NCBI RefSeq assembly: GCF_024298865.1
Contig: NZ_CP101161.1
Location: 3,059,227 to 3,123,226 of the forward strand
Source of the DNA: Halorarius halobius
GTDB taxonomy: Archaea > Halobacteriota > Halobacteria > Halobacteriales > Haloarculaceae
Length of the DNA: 64,000 nucleotides
Reading direction: 5' to 3'
The notes under the pieces: generated by a model
What the model saw: only the letters and a program-made list of their open reading frames with translations
The model's database searches: none
What the model was told of the DNA's origin: nothing
Made by a program: the position numbers and the translations under genes
Part shown: piece after piece, positions 1 to 7,941 of the stretch
Layout: every line of letters begins with the position of its first letter
How positions within the stretch are numbered: the stretch's first letter is position 1

Positions 1-5
1 ATCGG

Positions 6-845
6 TCAGGCACCCCCCGTTTCGGCGAGGAACGTCGCCACCCGGTCGCGGTACCGCTCGGCGCGGTCCTCGACGACCCAGTGGTACGCCTGGTCGAGCG
101 GTTCCACCTCGCCACCGACATCGGCGGCGAGTCGCTCGCCGTACGCGATGGGTTGCATCACGTCGTCTTCCGCCCACAGACACAGCAGCGGGCAGTCGAT
201 GTCGTCGTACTGTATCTCGGTCGTGTGGTTCGTGTTCGTCGCCACTGCCGCCCGGGCCAGCGCCCGCTTGCCGCCCTCCTGCATCCACGGGTACTTCATG
301 CCCGCGACGAACGCGGGGTCCGCCTCGCCGTAGGCGCCCTCGTCGAAGGCGAAGTCGAGTTTCCCCTCGAACTCCTCGTCGTCCATGTCGGCCGTGCGGG
401 GGAGCCCGAGCGTCGAGATGAACTCGACGGGCCAGGAGTCGTAACAGACGACGTTTGAGCAGACGAGCGAGCGGACGCGCTCCGGGTTGTGCGCGGCAAA
501 ACGGAGCGCGACGCCGCCCCCGATGTCGTGACAGACGACGTGGGCTGACTCCACGCCGAGGTGGTCGAGCAGGTCCTCGAGCGCGCCCTCCTGTGCCCGG
601 ATGGACCGGTCGAACCCCTCCGCGAACGAGGAGTTGCCGTACCCCACCAGGTCGGGGACGACAGTACGGTAGTCGTCTTCGAGGTGGGGAGCGACCCCGC
701 GCCAGAGGAACCCCCACGTCGGAACGCCGTGGAGGAACACGACCGGCTCACCATCGCCCTCGGAACGGTACGCCATCTCGACGTCGTGGCCGTCGACGGA
801 GACCGTCGCGGTCTCCTGTGCGGCCGTCCAGTCCTCGTGGTCCAT
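6..845 (-). CDS. alpha/beta hydrolase, haloalkane dehalogenase-type fold
   Basis: A 279-residue alpha/beta hydrolase. The oxyanion-side HGVPT motif lies near residues 39-43. The nucleophile elbow is HDIGG (106-110), so the nucleophile is Asp107 rather than Ser. An acidic pair in WAEDD (about 227/228) and His255 in YHW complete a plausible triad. An Asp nucleophile is the signature of haloalkane/haloacetate dehalogenases and epoxide hydrolases, so C-halogen, epoxide or ester-like bond hydrolysis is possible; the substrate cannot be read. The open frame continues far upstream, but only the Met at 845 begins a normal domain. That ATG overlaps the stop of the upstream acyl-CoA dehydrogenase by one base (TGATG), so the two are probably co-transcribed and translationally coupled. 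It could equally be a non-dehalogenase family member. Confidence 0.85.
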   Translation of the reverse strand: MDHEDWTAAQETATVSVDGHDVEMAYRSEGDGEPVVFLHGVPTWGFLWRGVAPHLEDDYRTVVPDLVGYGNSSFAEGFDRSIRAQEGALEDLLDHLGVESAHVVCHDIGGGVALRFAAHNPERVRSLVCSNVVCYDSWPVEFISTLGLPRTADMDDEEFEGKLDFAFDEGAYGEADPAFVAGMKYPWMQEGGKRALARAAVATNTNHTTEIQYDDIDCPLLCLWAEDDVMQPIAYGERLAADVGGEVEPLDQAYHWVVEDRAERYRDRVATFLAETGGA

Positions 846-1984
846 CACAGTAGTCGGTCCGCGATGATGTTCTTCTGGATTTCGCTCGTCCCCTCGTATA
901 TCTTGGTGATACGGGTGTCGCGGTAGAACCGCTCGGCCGGGTGGTCGGTGACGTAGCCCGCACCCCCGTGGACCTGCAGGCCCTCGTCGGCCACGTCGAC
1001 GGAGGTTTCGCTGGCGAACAGCTTCGCCATCGACGCCAGCCGGACGGCCTCGTCGTCGGTGTTCTCGGCGACGTGGCTGGCCGCTCGGTAGGTCAGCGAG
1101 CGGGCCGCCTCCACCTGGGTCGCCATCTCCGCTATCTTGTGCTGGATGGCCTGGAACTCCGAGATGGGCTGGTCGAACTGCTCGCGGTCGGTGGCGTACT
1201 CGCGGGCCGCATCGAGCGCGCCCTGTGCGGCACCGACGGCCTGCGCCGCGACGCTGGTCCGCCCGGACGCGAAGAACTCCATCAGCTGGTAGAACCCCTG
1301 GTTCACCTCGCCGACGACGTTCTCCTCGGGGACGCGGACCCCGTCGAGCACGATTTCGGCGAGGTCCGACGCCCGGATGCCGAGCTTGTTGTCTATCTTC
1401 GTGGGCTGGAACCCGTCGGTGTCGGTCGGCACGAGGAACGCCGTGATGCCCTGATGGCCCGCGCCGGGGTCGGTCTTCGCCATCACGACGGCCACGTCCG
1501 CGACGGTGCCGTTCGTTATCCACATCTTGGTGCCGTCGATGACCCACTCGTCGCCGTCCTGCTCGGCTCGCGTCTCCATGCCGGCGACGTTCGAACCGTG
1601 AGCGGGCTCCGAGATGCACGAACAGGACGCCGATTCGCCGGAAGCGATACGGGGAAGCCACTCCTCTTTCATCCACTCATCGCCGTACTCCAGGAGCATC
1701 GAGGAGCCGAACCCGGCGCTCCCGACCGCCGAGCCGATGCCGGGGTCGGCACGCCACAGTTCCTCCGTGACGATGACCCGCGAGAGTGGGTCCATCCCCG
1801 CACCGCCGTACTCTTCGGGGATGTGTGGCGCCACGAAGTCGAGTTCGGCGGCCTGCCGTCTGAGGTCCTCGGGGTACGCCTTGTTCTCGTCGTGGTGGTC
1901 CGCGACCGGGCGTATCTCCTCCTCGCCGAACTCCCGGACGGCCTGGCGCACGGCGTCGTGCTCCGCCGTGAGTCTGAATGACAT
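845..1984 (-). CDS. acyl-CoA dehydrogenase
   Basis: A 379-residue flavoprotein of the acyl-CoA dehydrogenase family, normal length. It oxidises acyl-CoA to trans-2-enoyl-CoA with FAD and passes electrons to an electron-transfer flavoprotein. Visible features are the helical N-terminal domain, the middle beta domain with SEPAHGSN and WITNG segments, and the C-terminal helical domain with QAIQHKIAEM and the C-terminal YEGTSEIQ motif whose Glu is the usual catalytic base position. A TATA-like box lies about 25 bp upstream, indicating a leaderless transcript. The hydrolase overlaps its 3' end; an enoyl-CoA hydratase of the next pathway step lies two genes upstream. Chain-length preference cannot be told from sequence. 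Confidence 0.95.
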   Translation of the reverse strand: MSFRLTAEHDAVRQAVREFGEEEIRPVADHHDENKAYPEDLRRQAAELDFVAPHIPEEYGGAGMDPLSRVIVTEELWRADPGIGSAVGSAGFGSSMLLEYGDEWMKEEWLPRIASGESASCSCISEPAHGSNVAGMETRAEQDGDEWVIDGTKMWITNGTVADVAVVMAKTDPGAGHQGITAFLVPTDTDGFQPTKIDNKLGIRASDLAEIVLDGVRVPEENVVGEVNQGFYQLMEFFASGRTSVAAQAVGAAQGALDAAREYATDREQFDQPISEFQAIQHKIAEMATQVEAARSLTYRAASHVAENTDDEAVRLASMAKLFASETSVDVADEGLQVHGGAGYVTDHPAERFYRDTRITKIYEGTSEIQKNIIADRLL

Positions 1985-2007
1985 GGCGGACAGTGGGCGT
2001 TACGGTG

Positions 2008-2015
2008 TTAAATAA
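2008..2015 (-). promoter_or_regulatory. TATA-like box of the acyl-CoA dehydrogenase gene
   Basis: The stretch ttaaataa sits 24-31 bp before the ATG at 1984 in otherwise GC-rich sequence. This is the archaeal TATA-box distance for a leaderless mRNA. Confidence 0.55.
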
Positions 2016-2075
2016 GCATCGCCGAGAGCCGAACGTCGTTAAGCGGTTTAGGCGTGAGCGCCGCCTGCCGCCGGC

Positions 2076-2972
2076 TCAGTCGCCCTCGAGTTGGGTGAGC
2101 GTCTCCACGTCGGGGATGTCCGCGGAGGCGCTCGTTATCTGTTTCATCCGCTGGGTGTGCTTGCCGGTGGCGTACGCGGTGAGGTCCTCCGGCCCCGGGC
2201 CGTATATCTCCTCGTCGTCGTCCTCGTCGAACGAGGCGGTGGTGATGCCGTTGACGAGCGGGACCAGTTCGTTGACCGTGTCGTGGAGCAGTTGCGGGTC
2301 GACGCCCTCCTCCCGGACGAGTTGCTTGAGCTTCAGCATCCCGAAGCCGACGTGCCGGCCCTCGTCGCGCCGGATGAGGTCCATCCCGGCACAGAGGCCG
2401 TCGAGGTTCGGCGTCTCGTCGGTGCGGTCGCTGTAGGTCGTCTGGAGGCCGTAGTAGGCGGTCTGTGCGAGGATGCCCTCGATGGTGAGGTGGTAGTGAC
2501 ACAGCGCCTCCGCGCGCGTCTCGGGAGTGTCCTCGACGAGCAGGCGGTCCATCGCGTCCGCCATCCGGTCGAACAGTTCGACGTAGTCGTCGTCGAACCA
2601 CTCGTCGGCGTGGGGCGAGGAGCGCTCGACGCCGCGTTCGTCCTCCGCCGGGTGGATCACCTCCCGCCAGTACCGGTCGAAGAAGTCGGTGTGTTTCGCC
2701 TCCTCGTACAGCTGGGTCGTGAGGAACATCTCCTCCTCCGGCTCGTCGAGCACGACCGCAAGCGGCGCGAGGTCCTCGGTGACCGCCTCCTCGCCGGCGC
2801 CGAACTTGGCGATGCCGGCCCGGAACCCGTCGAACTGGTCGTCGTCCAGTTCCACGAGGCCCGCGGCATCGCCCGAGAGGTCTATCTCGGCGGGGTCCCA
2901 GTGGCGTTCGACGGCGTTCCGGTAGTAGCGGAACGAGCGGTCGGACCGCTCCAGTCGGAGCTTTCGGCTCAT
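2076..2972 (-). CDS. R2-like ligand-binding oxidase (ribonucleotide reductase beta-like)
   Basis: A 298-residue ferritin-like diiron/Mn-Fe carboxylate protein. The likely metal ligands are Glu61 (in GEEAV), Glu91-x2-His94 (EEAKH), Glu165 (TIEG) and Glu204-x2-His207 (DEGRH). It matches R2-like ligand-binding oxidases better than true ribonucleotide reductase R2: Val64 lies three residues after the first ligand and Tyr160 five before Glu165, the spacing of the Val-Tyr ether cross-link in that family. R2lox proteins bind a long-chain fatty-acid-like ligand and do not reduce ribonucleotides. Lying between acyl-CoA dehydrogenase and enoyl-CoA hydratase fits a lipid role. The Met at 2972 was chosen because a TATA-like element lies about 26 bp upstream. 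Databases may label such genes nrdB. Confidence 0.8.
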   Translation of the reverse strand: MSRKLRLERSDRSFRYYRNAVERHWDPAEIDLSGDAAGLVELDDDQFDGFRAGIAKFGAGEEAVTEDLAPLAVVLDEPEEEMFLTTQLYEEAKHTDFFDRYWREVIHPAEDERGVERSSPHADEWFDDDYVELFDRMADAMDRLLVEDTPETRAEALCHYHLTIEGILAQTAYYGLQTTYSDRTDETPNLDGLCAGMDLIRRDEGRHVGFGMLKLKQLVREEGVDPQLLHDTVNELVPLVNGITTASFDEDDDEEIYGPGPEDLTAYATGKHTQRMKQITSASADIPDVETLTQLEGD

Positions 2973-2997
2973 GCTAGCGAGTGACAGCATCGCGTCG

Positions 2998-3004
2998 CAT
3001 AAAC
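2998..3004 (-). promoter_or_regulatory. TATA-like box of the R2-like oxidase gene
   Basis: The minus-strand element gtttatg is 26-32 bp before the chosen ATG at 2972 and supports that start over the Met at 2990. Confidence 0.45.
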
Positions 3005-3053
3005 GTTCTCCGCGCGATGGTCGGCTGCTTAAGTATGTCCGTCGATATGCGGG

Positions 3054-3851
3054 CTACTCGCCCTCGAACTCGGGGGCGCGGCCCTCCATGAACGCGGTGG
3101 CCCCCTCCTCGTGGTCGTGCGTCTCGAACACCGCGGCCTGCGCGGCCGCTTCGTTGTCCTGTGCCTGCTTTAACGAGGCGTCGAACCCCTGGTTGATGAC
3201 GTTCTTCGAGGTCCGGAGGGCGACGGTCGGGCCGGTTGCGACCCCCTCGATGAACTCCGCGGCCTCGGTCTCGAACTCGTCGGCGTCGTACACGTGATTG
3301 AACAGCCCCAGGTCGGCGGCGCGGTCGGCGTCCACCTGCTCCCCGGTGAACACCAGTTCCTTGGCGACGTTCTCGCCGACGACGCGGGGCAGGAGGTAGG
3401 AAGTGCCGGTGTCGACGGCCAGCCCGACCTGTCGGAACCCGAAGGAGATGCGGGCGTCCTCGCTGGCCAGCAACACGTCGCAGGCGAGCGCGAGGTTGCC
3501 GCCGGCGCCGTACGCGACGCCGTCGATCTTGGCGATGGTCGGGAGGTGGAACTCGTAGAGGCGCCGCACCGCCCGCGAGGTCTCGTGCTGGATGCGCTCG
3601 ACGGCCTCGTGGAGCTCCGCGGAGCCCGACAGCATCTCCATCATCGCGTTGATATCGCCGCCGGCACAGAACGTGCCTTCGGTTCCGGTGACGACGAGAC
3701 AGCGCACGTCGTCGCGGGCTTCGAGCTCGTCGATGGCGTCGACGATGGCCGCCGACATATCGGCGGTCAGGGCGTTGTAGTTGTCCGGACGGTTCAGCGT
3801 CAGCTCCGCGACCCCGTCCTCCACGTCGAGGACGAGCGTGTTGTTGCTCAT
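3054..3851 (-). CDS. enoyl-CoA hydratase/isomerase family protein
   Basis: A 265-residue crotonase-fold protein. The CoA/oxyanion motifs are CAGGDI and the YGAGGNLALACD segment. The following AVDTGTSYLLPR segment resembles the PaaG/enoyl-CoA isomerase branch, with Asp where classical hydratases carry a catalytic Glu. It probably hydrates or isomerises enoyl-CoA esters in fatty-acid or aromatic-acid degradation. The start at 3851 is used because a TATA-like element (ttgtaaac, 3876-3883) lies about 25 bp upstream; the longer frame would place its start above that promoter. It has the same orientation as the R2-like oxidase and acyl-CoA dehydrogenase but appears to have its own promoter. Confidence 0.92.
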   Translation of the reverse strand: MSNNTLVLDVEDGVAELTLNRPDNYNALTADMSAAIVDAIDELEARDDVRCLVVTGTEGTFCAGGDINAMMEMLSGSAELHEAVERIQHETSRAVRRLYEFHLPTIAKIDGVAYGAGGNLALACDVLLASEDARISFGFRQVGLAVDTGTSYLLPRVVGENVAKELVFTGEQVDADRAADLGLFNHVYDADEFETEAAEFIEGVATGPTVALRTSKNVINQGFDASLKQAQDNEAAAQAAVFETHDHEEGATAFMEGRAPEFEGE

Positions 3852-3875
3852 GCGTCCGTGACTGACGCGCATAGA

Positions 3876-3883
3876 TTGTAAAC
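3876..3883 (-). promoter_or_regulatory. TATA-like box of the enoyl-CoA hydratase gene
   Basis: The element gtttacaa (minus strand) is about 25-32 bp before ATG 3851. It indicates a leaderless transcript and fixes the start. Confidence 0.5.
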
Positions 3884-4009
3884 CTTGCCGGGGGCAGACT
3901 CCACCATCGTTCACGACGGACGACTACCGCTCACGGCGACGATCCATGGAAAAAAGGCCCGTGTATCCGCCGCACTAACTGGATACTGGGCCGCTTCTAG
4001 TCGCCGTCC

Positions 4010-5113
4010 GTGCAACACGAACAGTTCGGACGCGCGGCCGTCGCGGTGGCGCTTGCGGTCCTGCTGGTGGCGGCGGCGCTCGTGCCCGCCGCCGCGGTCG
4101 CCGCCCAGGAGGACACGACCGTCGCCGACGGCCACACCGGCTCCGTCGACGAGGGACGGGAGGACAACGAACAGCAGAAGTACCCGCTGAACTACACGTT
4201 CTTCCCGGTCGACCGTCAGCCCGGGAACGTGGACGGCGAGGCGAAACACTTCGCCGTCGGGCTCACCGAGGACATCCGGCTCCACTGGATCGTCGTCACC
4301 TCGCCGGACTTCGGCTTCGGCAACTGCGAGCCGAGCGACACCAACGCGTTCGGCATCGACCGCGGCAACGACAACGAGGGCACCCAGACGGACGAGAGTC
4401 TGCTCACCTCCTACAAGAGCTACAACTCCAAACCGAACGCCATCCAGATAGCCTACTACAAGGAGGACGCGCTGGCCGGCGGGCCCGTGCGTATCAACGT
4501 CGAGGACCAGATCGTCGCCGCCCAGACCGCTTGCTACGACAACCCCGAGCAGAGCGGCTGGTACCGCGTCGACGGGATGATAAACGGGTCGACGAAGATG
4601 GACACGCAGACCGACTACACGATTCAGGCGGCGACGCAGTGGATATACGTCTGTGACTGTTCGAGCCGCGAGGAGGCCCGCCAGACGCTCGGGCCGCCGC
4701 CGGGCGCCGACTCCGGGTCCAGCGGCGGGAGTTCGACGCCCGACTCGACCGCGACGCCGAGCGCGACGGCCACGCCCACCCCGACGCCTGACGCCGGTAG
4801 CTCGACGACGCCGGCGTCGAGCGACACGCCCACCCCACAGCGGTCCACCGCCACGCCGGCGGACGAGCCCGCGGCCGGTGGCGGGGGCGGTGACGGCGGA
4901 AGCGACTCGGGCGGTTCAGACGACGGCTCGACGGGCGGCGCCGCCCGGACCGCGACCCAGCAGAGAGCGGACGCCGACCGCCCGGCGCGTCGGACCACGA
5001 CCGACGGGAGCGTGCCGGTCACGCCCACCGTCGCGGAGGGGCCCGGGTTCGGGACGCTCCTGGCCCTCGTCGCGCTCGTCGGTGCTGGGCTGGTCGTGCT
5101 CGGACGGCGGTGA
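4010..5113 (+). CDS. PGF-CTERM surface protein of unknown function
   Basis: A 367-residue exported protein starting at GTG. Residues about 8-31 are a hydrophobic Ala-rich Sec signal ending in AVAAQ. The body (about 32-225) is an unrecognised domain with several Cys residues and N-x-T/S sites. Residues about 230-340 are a low-complexity Ser/Thr/Pro/Gly/Asp linker typical of glycosylated haloarchaeal surface proteins. The C-terminus is a PGF motif (EGPGFG), a hydrophobic stretch and terminal RR, the tripartite signal processed by archaeosortase ArtA for lipid anchoring. It therefore probably sits on the outer face of the membrane. It converges on the ABC transporter ATPase gene with 7 bp between. 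The function of the globular part is unknown. Confidence 0.85.
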   Translation: MQHEQFGRAAVAVALAVLLVAAALVPAAAVAAQEDTTVADGHTGSVDEGREDNEQQKYPLNYTFFPVDRQPGNVDGEAKHFAVGLTEDIRLHWIVVTSPDFGFGNCEPSDTNAFGIDRGNDNEGTQTDESLLTSYKSYNSKPNAIQIAYYKEDALAGGPVRINVEDQIVAAQTACYDNPEQSGWYRVDGMINGSTKMDTQTDYTIQAATQWIYVCDCSSREEARQTLGPPPGADSGSSGGSSTPDSTATPSATATPTPTPDAGSSTTPASSDTPTPQRSTATPADEPAAGGGGGDGGSDSGGSDDGSTGGAARTATQQRADADRPARRTTTDGSVPVTPTVAEGPGFGTLLALVALVGAGLVVLGRR

Positions 5114-5120
5114 GACGGGG

Positions 5121-5918
5121 TTAGCTCCCGTCGTCGGCGCCGAGATACGCCTCCTGTACCGCGGTGTTCTGCCGGATTTCTTCGGGTGGTCCCTCGGCTA
5201 TCTTGGCGCCGAAGTTGATGACGATAGCCCTGTCTATCAGCGACAGGAGCCCGCGCATGTTGTGGTCGACGACGACGAGCGTCGTCCCCTCGTCGCGCAA
5301 CTGCTCCAGCAGCTCCGAGAGCTGACCGATCTCGCTTTCCGCGAGCCCGGCGAACGGCTCGTCGACCAGCATCAGGTCGGGACTCGTCGCCATCGCTCGT
5401 CCGATTTCGAGCCGCAACATCCCCGCGTGGGGGAGTTCGTCCGGCGTCCGGTAGAGGTCGTCACCGAGTCCGACCCGCTCACAGAGGTCGATGGCCTGTG
5501 CGCGTGTCTCGCCGCGGAGCCCCGACGTGGAGAACAACTCGTCGGGCACGAGCGCCGTCTCGAGGTTCGCCAGCACCGTCCGGTCCCGGAACGGTCGGAA
5601 CTCCTGGAACGTGCGGGCGAGGCCGCGGTCGACCATCTCGTAGGCCGCGGCGCCGGTGACGTCCTCGCCGCGGTAGTACACCGTTCCCTCCGTCGGCGGA
5701 TAGCGGCCGGTGATGCAGTTGAACGTGGTCGACTTGCCGGCGCCGTTCGGGCCGATGAACCCGAGAATCTCCTGTTCCTGCACCGCAAACGAGAGGTCGT
5801 CGACGGCCGTGAGGCCGCCGAACCGCTTCGTCAGCCCATCGGCGACGAGCACGCCGTCGTCGGGGCCGTAGCTGTCGTCGAGAGCGTCCGCGCTCGGCTC
5901 CCGGGGTTCGCTACTCAT
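5121..5918 (-). CDS. livG: branched-chain amino-acid-type ABC transporter ATP-binding protein
   Basis: A 265-residue ABC ATPase of the LivG class. Walker A is GPNGAGKST (near residue 55), the signature-like region is HAGMLRLEIGRAM, and Walker B is LMLVDEPFAGL with the switch His in VVDHNM. The signature lacks a canonical LSGGQ, with a degenerate LPHAGM in its place. Its start overlaps the livM stop by 4 bp (ATGA). The usual partner ATPase LivF is not in this cluster: the next gene downstream is on the other strand. Confidence 0.92.
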   Translation of the reverse strand: MSSEPREPSADALDDSYGPDDGVLVADGLTKRFGGLTAVDDLSFAVQEQEILGFIGPNGAGKSTTFNCITGRYPPTEGTVYYRGEDVTGAAAYEMVDRGLARTFQEFRPFRDRTVLANLETALVPDELFSTSGLRGETRAQAIDLCERVGLGDDLYRTPDELPHAGMLRLEIGRAMATSPDLMLVDEPFAGLAESEIGQLSELLEQLRDEGTTLVVVDHNMRGLLSLIDRAIVINFGAKIAEGPPEEIRQNTAVQEAYLGADDGS

Positions 5919-7072
5919 CGGTCGTCACCCCCGAGGATGGCCTGTAGCTCGTCGACCCACTTCCGCAGGACTCGCTGGACGGGTGCGGTGCCGCCGTCCG
6001 GAACCGGGTCGCCGGCGGTCCGACCGACTCTGGAGCGGGCCGAGCGCACCACCCGCGGGACGATGCCCTCCGGGAGGAAGAACAGGAACAGTAGCGTCAC
6101 GACGAGGAACACGAGGAAGTAGAACTCCCCGACGGAGCGGTTGACTATCGGTACGACTATCTCCAGGTTGCGGAGCCACGTCCGCAACATGTAGAAGAAG
6201 AGGCCGCCGAACGCGGCACCGGTGATGGTTCCCATCCCGCCGAGGATGGCCGCGACGATGACCTCGATGCTGACGACCAGCGCCAGCAGTTCCGAGGTGG
6301 TGAACGAGCCGACGCTGAACCCGTACATCGCGCCGGCGAAGCCGCCGACGAGCCCCGACAGCAGGAACGCGAACAGTTTGAACTTCGCGGGGTTCTTGCC
6401 AGTCGCGGCGACGGCTATCTCGTCTTCGCGGATGGCGGTGAACACGGTCCCCGCGTCCGACCGCGTGACCGCGAGGAACACCACCAGCGCGAGCAGGAAC
6501 ACGGCCAGCCCGAGATAGAACCCGGAGAGCGGGTCGTAGGCGGGGCTAGCGATGGGGCCGATGGCGCCGAAGTTGTCGACGGTGCCGACGCTCACCAGCC
6601 CCAGTTCCCCGCCCGTGAGGTCCGGGTAGAACTTGAACACCGAGATGAGGATGATGGGCGTCACGAGCGTCACGAGCGAGAAGTACGGCCCCTTGAGCCG
6701 GAGGCTCGGGAAGCCGATGAGCAGACCGGCGGCCGCGGCCGCCAGCGCGCCGATGGGCACGGCGAGCCACGGGTTGATGCCGAGATGCAGGTTCGCCATC
6801 CCGGCGGCGTAGCCGCCCACGCCGAAGAACAGCCCGTGGCCGAACGATATCTCGCCGGTGTAGCCCGAGACGAGGTCCCAGCTCATCACGAACGTCGCGA
6901 AGAACAGCGCCTGCGCGAACTGGAGCGTGGTGATGGCGGGAGCCACGAACGGAAGCACGAACAGCACCGCCAGTCCGAGCAGGCCGAACTGGTGGTGGGT
7001 CGCCATCGTCCGGGGGTTCAACAGGTCCTCCCACGTCTTGGTGTCGGATTCGGTTTCTCCTGCCATGGTCAT
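5915..7072 (-). CDS. livM: branched-chain amino-acid-type ABC transporter permease (LivM)
   Basis: A 385-residue polytopic permease of the LivM family with around ten hydrophobic segments. It includes the GLFFGVGGYAAG region and the EAA-like loop DEIAVAATGKNPAKFKLFA that contacts the ATPase. A hydrophilic N-terminus of about 40 residues and a charged C-tail are cytoplasmic. The Met at 7072 gives a 4-bp ATGA overlap with the livH stop; a second Met two codons later is possible. It forms the translocation pore with LivH. Confidence 0.93.
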   Translation of the reverse strand: MTMAGETESDTKTWEDLLNPRTMATHHQFGLLGLAVLFVLPFVAPAITTLQFAQALFFATFVMSWDLVSGYTGEISFGHGLFFGVGGYAAGMANLHLGINPWLAVPIGALAAAAAGLLIGFPSLRLKGPYFSLVTLVTPIILISVFKFYPDLTGGELGLVSVGTVDNFGAIGPIASPAYDPLSGFYLGLAVFLLALVVFLAVTRSDAGTVFTAIREDEIAVAATGKNPAKFKLFAFLLSGLVGGFAGAMYGFSVGSFTTSELLALVVSIEVIVAAILGGMGTITGAAFGGLFFYMLRTWLRNLEIVVPIVNRSVGEFYFLVFLVVTLLFLFFLPEGIVPRVVRSARSRVGRTAGDPVPDGGTAPVQRVLRKWVDELQAILGGDDR

Positions 7073-7938
7073 TCGGCGAGTTCACGCCCGAACAGGCCCT
7101 CGGGTTTGACGAGCAGTACGAGCACGAGCACGACGAGTGCGGATACGCCCGCGAGCCGCGTGCTGACGAACTCGATGGTCAGCGTGTCGAGCAGGCTGAT
7201 GAGGTACGCGCCGATGACGGAGCCCCGGATGGAGCCGAGGCCGCCGACGACGACGATGGCGAACGACAAAAGCAGCGGCGACCGCCCCATGAACGGACTG
7301 GCCGTCTGGAACGACGCGAGGAACACGCCCGCGATGCCGGCGAGCGCGCCCGCCAGTATCCAGGTGTACGAGTAGACATCGTCCGGGTCGATGCCGACCA
7401 GGGATGCGCCCTTCTCGGACATCGAGGTGGCGAGGATGGCCTGCCCCGTCCGCGTCCGGTTGACGAAGTAGAACAGCGCACCGATGAGCACCCACGACAG
7501 CACGAACACGACGATGCGGTTCGACTGCAACTGCTGACCGAGCACGGTGGTCTGTCCGGCGATGAGACTGGAGACGACGATGTCCTGGCCGCCCCAGACG
7601 ACCAGCACCACCTGCTCGACGATGAGCCCCATCACGAGCGTCAGTATCAGCACCGTCACCGGGTTGTGCCGTGCGGGCCGGATGAGTCCCTTGTAGAACG
7701 CGAGACTCAACCCGGCGGGAACGACGGCGGCGGCCACGAGGCCGACCCACACGCCGGCAGGGCCGGCGACAATCTCACCGACGGCCAGCGCCGAGTAGGC
7801 CCCGATGGTGAGGATGGCGCCGTGCGCGAGGTTCAACACCCCGCCGACCCCGAAGATGAGGGTGAATCCGATGGCGACCAGCGAGTAGAGGGCCCCGAGC
7901 ATCAGGACCTGCGTTGCGAGGTTTGCGAGACCGGCCAT
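7069..7938 (-). CDS. livH: branched-chain amino-acid-type ABC transporter permease (LivH)
   Basis: A 289-residue integral membrane permease of the LivH family with typical length and eight or so membrane segments. It carries FGVGGVLNLAHGAILTIGAY near the N-terminus and the conserved GGLGSIRGSVIGAYL near the C-terminus. It lies 3 bp downstream of the substrate-binding protein and overlaps livM by 4 bp, so the four Liv genes form one operon transcribed leftward. Confidence 0.93.
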   Translation of the reverse strand: MAGLANLATQVLMLGALYSLVAIGFTLIFGVGGVLNLAHGAILTIGAYSALAVGEIVAGPAGVWVGLVAAAVVPAGLSLAFYKGLIRPARHNPVTVLILTLVMGLIVEQVVLVVWGGQDIVVSSLIAGQTTVLGQQLQSNRIVVFVLSWVLIGALFYFVNRTRTGQAILATSMSEKGASLVGIDPDDVYSYTWILAGALAGIAGVFLASFQTASPFMGRSPLLLSFAIVVVGGLGSIRGSVIGAYLISLLDTLTIEFVSTRLAGVSALVVLVLVLLVKPEGLFGRELAE

Positions 7939-7941
7939 GGT

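Noticed and set aside
846..1676. long N-terminal extension of the alpha/beta hydrolase frame
   Set aside because: The extension is Arg-rich and lies over the acyl-CoA dehydrogenase gene; the hydrolase proper starts at 845.
2076..2972. true ribonucleotide reductase beta subunit
   Set aside because: No NrdA nearby, short length, and the Val/Tyr pair fits R2-like ligand-binding oxidases better.
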